From Promethearchaeia archaeon (GTDB lineage Archaea; Asgardarchaeota; Lokiarchaeia; Sigyniarchaeales; SOKP01), in assembly GCA_029856445.1 (NCBI GenBank), contig JAHQWY010000249.1, positions 1 through 5,658 of the forward strand: 5,658 nucleotides of DNA, written 5' to 3'. Below, piece after piece: positions 4,021 to 5,658 of this stretch (positions are counted from its first letter, which is position 1; each line of letters starts with the position of its first letter). The position numbers were made by a program, and so were the translations under genes. The notes below the pieces were generated by a model. It saw nothing but the letters and a program-made list of their open reading frames with translations. It had not been told where the DNA came from and ran no database searches.

Positions 4021-5658
4021 ATGGTAAATGAATTTTTTGGTAAAATATTATGGATTAATCTTTCTGAAGAATCCATTAAAGAAGAGGTTCTAGATGAAGA
4101 AATTTATCGTCATTATCTTGGAGGGTATGGATTAGCGGCGAAATTAATTTATGAGAACATGCCGGTAAACGCAGATCCCTTAGGTCCTGATGCAATTCTA
4201 GGATTTTTTCCAGGATTACTAACAGGTACAGTAGCTCCTTTTAGTGGACGATACATGATTGCCGGTAAATCACCTTTAACAGGGACATGGGGGGATGCTA
4301 ACAGTGGTGGCTTTTTTGGACCTGAAATTAAAAGATGTGGGTACGATGCTATATTGATAAAAGGAATTGCTACAGCCCCAAAATACATTACGATTATTGA
4401 TGGTGAAGTCAAAATTATAGACGCATCTGAGATTTGGGGATTAGATGCAATTGAAACTGAAGATAAATTAAAAGAAAAACATGGTACGGTTCATGTAGCA
4501 TGTATAGGCCATTCAAGTGAAAAACTCTCATTAATATCAGGTATTGTTAACGATAAAGGTAGAATTGCAGCAAGATCAGGATTCGGAGCAACTATGGGTT
4601 CTAAAAAACTAAAAGCAATTGTACTTAAAGGAAATAAGAAAATTTCGCTTTCAGATGAAGAAGCATTAAACAGACACACAAGGGATTATAATAATAAAGT
4701 AGCAGAAGCAAAAGGTATAGTTAGCATATTTAAAACGTACGGCACTACTGCAGGTAATGTGTTCTCGGGAAGTTCGGGAGATACACCGGTTAAAAATTGG
4801 GGTGGAAGTTCAATTGAAGACTTTCCTACTGATAGGTTAAATAAAATTTCAGCAGGGATGATTGATAAATACAAGCAAAAACCATATGGATGTTTTGCTT
4901 GTCCCCTTAGATGTGGTGCTATAATGAAAGTCCCAGAATTAAATATTGAGGAAACTCATCGCCCAGAATATGAAACTTGTGCTGCGTTTGGACCCTTATT
5001 ACTTAATGATGATCTTATGTCAATTTTTACTGTGAATGAATTATGTAATCGAGCTGGATTAGACACTATTTCAGCTGGAGGAACGGTCGCTTTCGCTATA
5101 GAATGTTATGAGAACGGTTTAATAAGCAAAGATGATACAGATGGTCTAGAATTAACCTGGGGAAATTCTGCAGAAATAATCAAACTAGTTGAAAAAATGA
5201 TAAATCGAGAAGGATTTGGAGATATTTTGGCAGATGGGTGTAAGAGAGCCTCTGAAAAAATCGGTAAAGGAAGTGAAAAATATGCTATTACTTCTATGGG
5301 TCAAGAGCTTGGGATGCATGATTCCAAGTTTATGAGTTCTCTTGGTCAAGCTTTTGCTTTTGATCCTACTCCTGGGAGACATACCACACCAAATGTCGAT
5401 ATGATAGCTATGGGTCCACTCGGGAGAAATGAGCTAGTAGAAGGATTTGTTCTTCCAAAAGATATGAGAACCATGGGCGATGAGCGATTTGAGGCTCTCA
5501 AGTTAGTAAATGTTCTCGCTCAATTTTCAAACAGTCTCGGATTATGCATGTTTTCTAACATGATCTCAAACTACCCTATGATGGAATTGATCAAAGCCGC
5601 AACTGGATGGGATTTATCAATTGAGGAGTTAATTAAAATTGGGAAAAGAATTCAAACA
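4021..5658 (+). CDS. Aldehyde ferredoxin oxidoreductase family protein, 3' end beyond window
   Basis: The open frame gives 546 residues and is cut by the window edge. Family members are about 600-620 residues, so perhaps 60-80 are missing. The family oxidises aldehydes to carboxylates with a tungsten (or molybdenum) bis-pterin cofactor and passes electrons to ferredoxin in the cytoplasm. The N-terminal domain has GRY (76-78), ANSGG (93-97) and RIAARSGFGATMGSK (181-195), which surround the pterin. The [4Fe-4S] ligands are C291, C294 and C298 (CFACPLRC) plus C509 (GLCMF). E318 (RPEYE) and H454 (PGRH) match the active-site Glu and His of Pyrococcus furiosus AOR. Both DXXGL pterin motifs have Asn for Asp (N343, N504), and the EXXH metal site is absent. 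Start 4021 gives the family-like N-terminus MVNEFFGKIL with AAAAGG ten bases upstream. ATG 4012 adds three residues and is the alternative; TGA at 3994 excludes longer ATG-started forms. Confidence 0.96.
   Translation, partial: MVNEFFGKILWINLSEESIKEEVLDEEIYRHYLGGYGLAAKLIYENMPVNADPLGPDAILGFFPGLLTGTVAPFSGRYMIAGKSPLTGTWGDANSGGFFGPEIKRCGYDAILIKGIATAPKYITIIDGEVKIIDASEIWGLDAIETEDKLKEKHGTVHVACIGHSSEKLSLISGIVNDKGRIAARSGFGATMGSKKLKAIVLKGNKKISLSDEEALNRHTRDYNNKVAEAKGIVSIFKTYGTTAGNVFSGSSGDTPVKNWGGSSIEDFPTDRLNKISAGMIDKYKQKPYGCFACPLRCGAIMKVPELNIEETHRPEYETCAAFGPLLLNDDLMSIFTVNELCNRAGLDTISAGGTVAFAIECYENGLISKDDTDGLELTWGNSAEIIKLVEKMINREGFGDILADGCKRASEKIGKGSEKYAITSMGQELGMHDSKFMSSLGQAFAFDPTPGRHTTPNVDMIAMGPLGRNELVEGFVLPKDMRTMGDERFEALKLVNVLAQFSNSLGLCMFSNMISNYPMMELIKAATGWDLSIEELIKIGKRIQT

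Noticed and set aside
4149..5382. Four reverse-strand frames of 62-87 codons (4149-4412, 4491-4679, 4686-4874, 5185-5382)
   Set aside because: All lie antisense to the oxidoreductase frame, which is continuous and carries all family motifs. They have Ser/Pro/Leu-rich shadow composition.
1..5658. CRISPR array, mobile element, tRNA or rRNA
   Set aside because: I saw no regularly spaced repeats, transposase or integrase motifs, terminal inverted repeats, cloverleaf or rRNA-like segments on either strand.

Overview
The window is strongly A+T-rich and reads like an archaeal chromosome. Candidate promoters are TATA-like boxes and the putative terminators are oligo-T tracts. Some genes start with no Shine-Dalgarno (SD) sequence at a normal distance. 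The gene content (a probably tungsten-dependent aldehyde ferredoxin oxidoreductase, a MalY/PatB-type PLP enzyme, a small SRPBCC protein and a tandem SH3 protein) fits an anaerobic archaeon. An Asgard lineage of the Lokiarchaeia type is my best guess. That is inference from composition and gene style; no marker gene here proves it.

Layout. At the left, a HAD-superfamily hydrolase (20-736, +) converges on a four-helix membrane protein of unknown function (742-1281, -) with only 5 bases between them. The membrane protein is divergent from a 115-residue protein made of two SH3-like domains (1434-1781, +), across a 152-base A+T-rich spacer. The 343-base stretch 1782-2124 holds an all-A/T hairpin, a small reverse-strand coding-like relic with an in-frame TAA (1813-1959), and about 165 bases of very A+T-rich DNA with nothing else recognisable. 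Then come a MalY/PatB-family PLP enzyme (2125-3315, -) and, upstream of it on the same strand, an SRPBCC (START-like) protein (3424-3858, -). An 11-base T run at the end of the SRPBCC gene suggests that the two are separate transcripts. A 162-base divergent promoter region, with a 17-base dyad, separates the SRPBCC gene from the aldehyde ferredoxin oxidoreductase gene (4021 to beyond 5658, +), which is cut by the window edge.

Working together. Nothing here forms an obvious multi-gene pathway. Every neighbouring pair is convergent, divergent, or separated by a terminator-like tract, so these look like mostly single-gene transcription units. The oxidoreductase and the PLP enzyme both suit amino-acid or organic-acid metabolism: C-S lyases or transaminases yield 2-oxo acids, whose downstream aldehydes are typical substrates of this oxidoreductase family. 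No direct link is visible. I found no CRISPR array, insertion sequence, tRNA or rRNA, and no clear novel system. The items most worth a second look are the interrupted small gene, the altered conserved positions in the oxidoreductase, the dyad in its promoter region, and the SH3 tandem protein.
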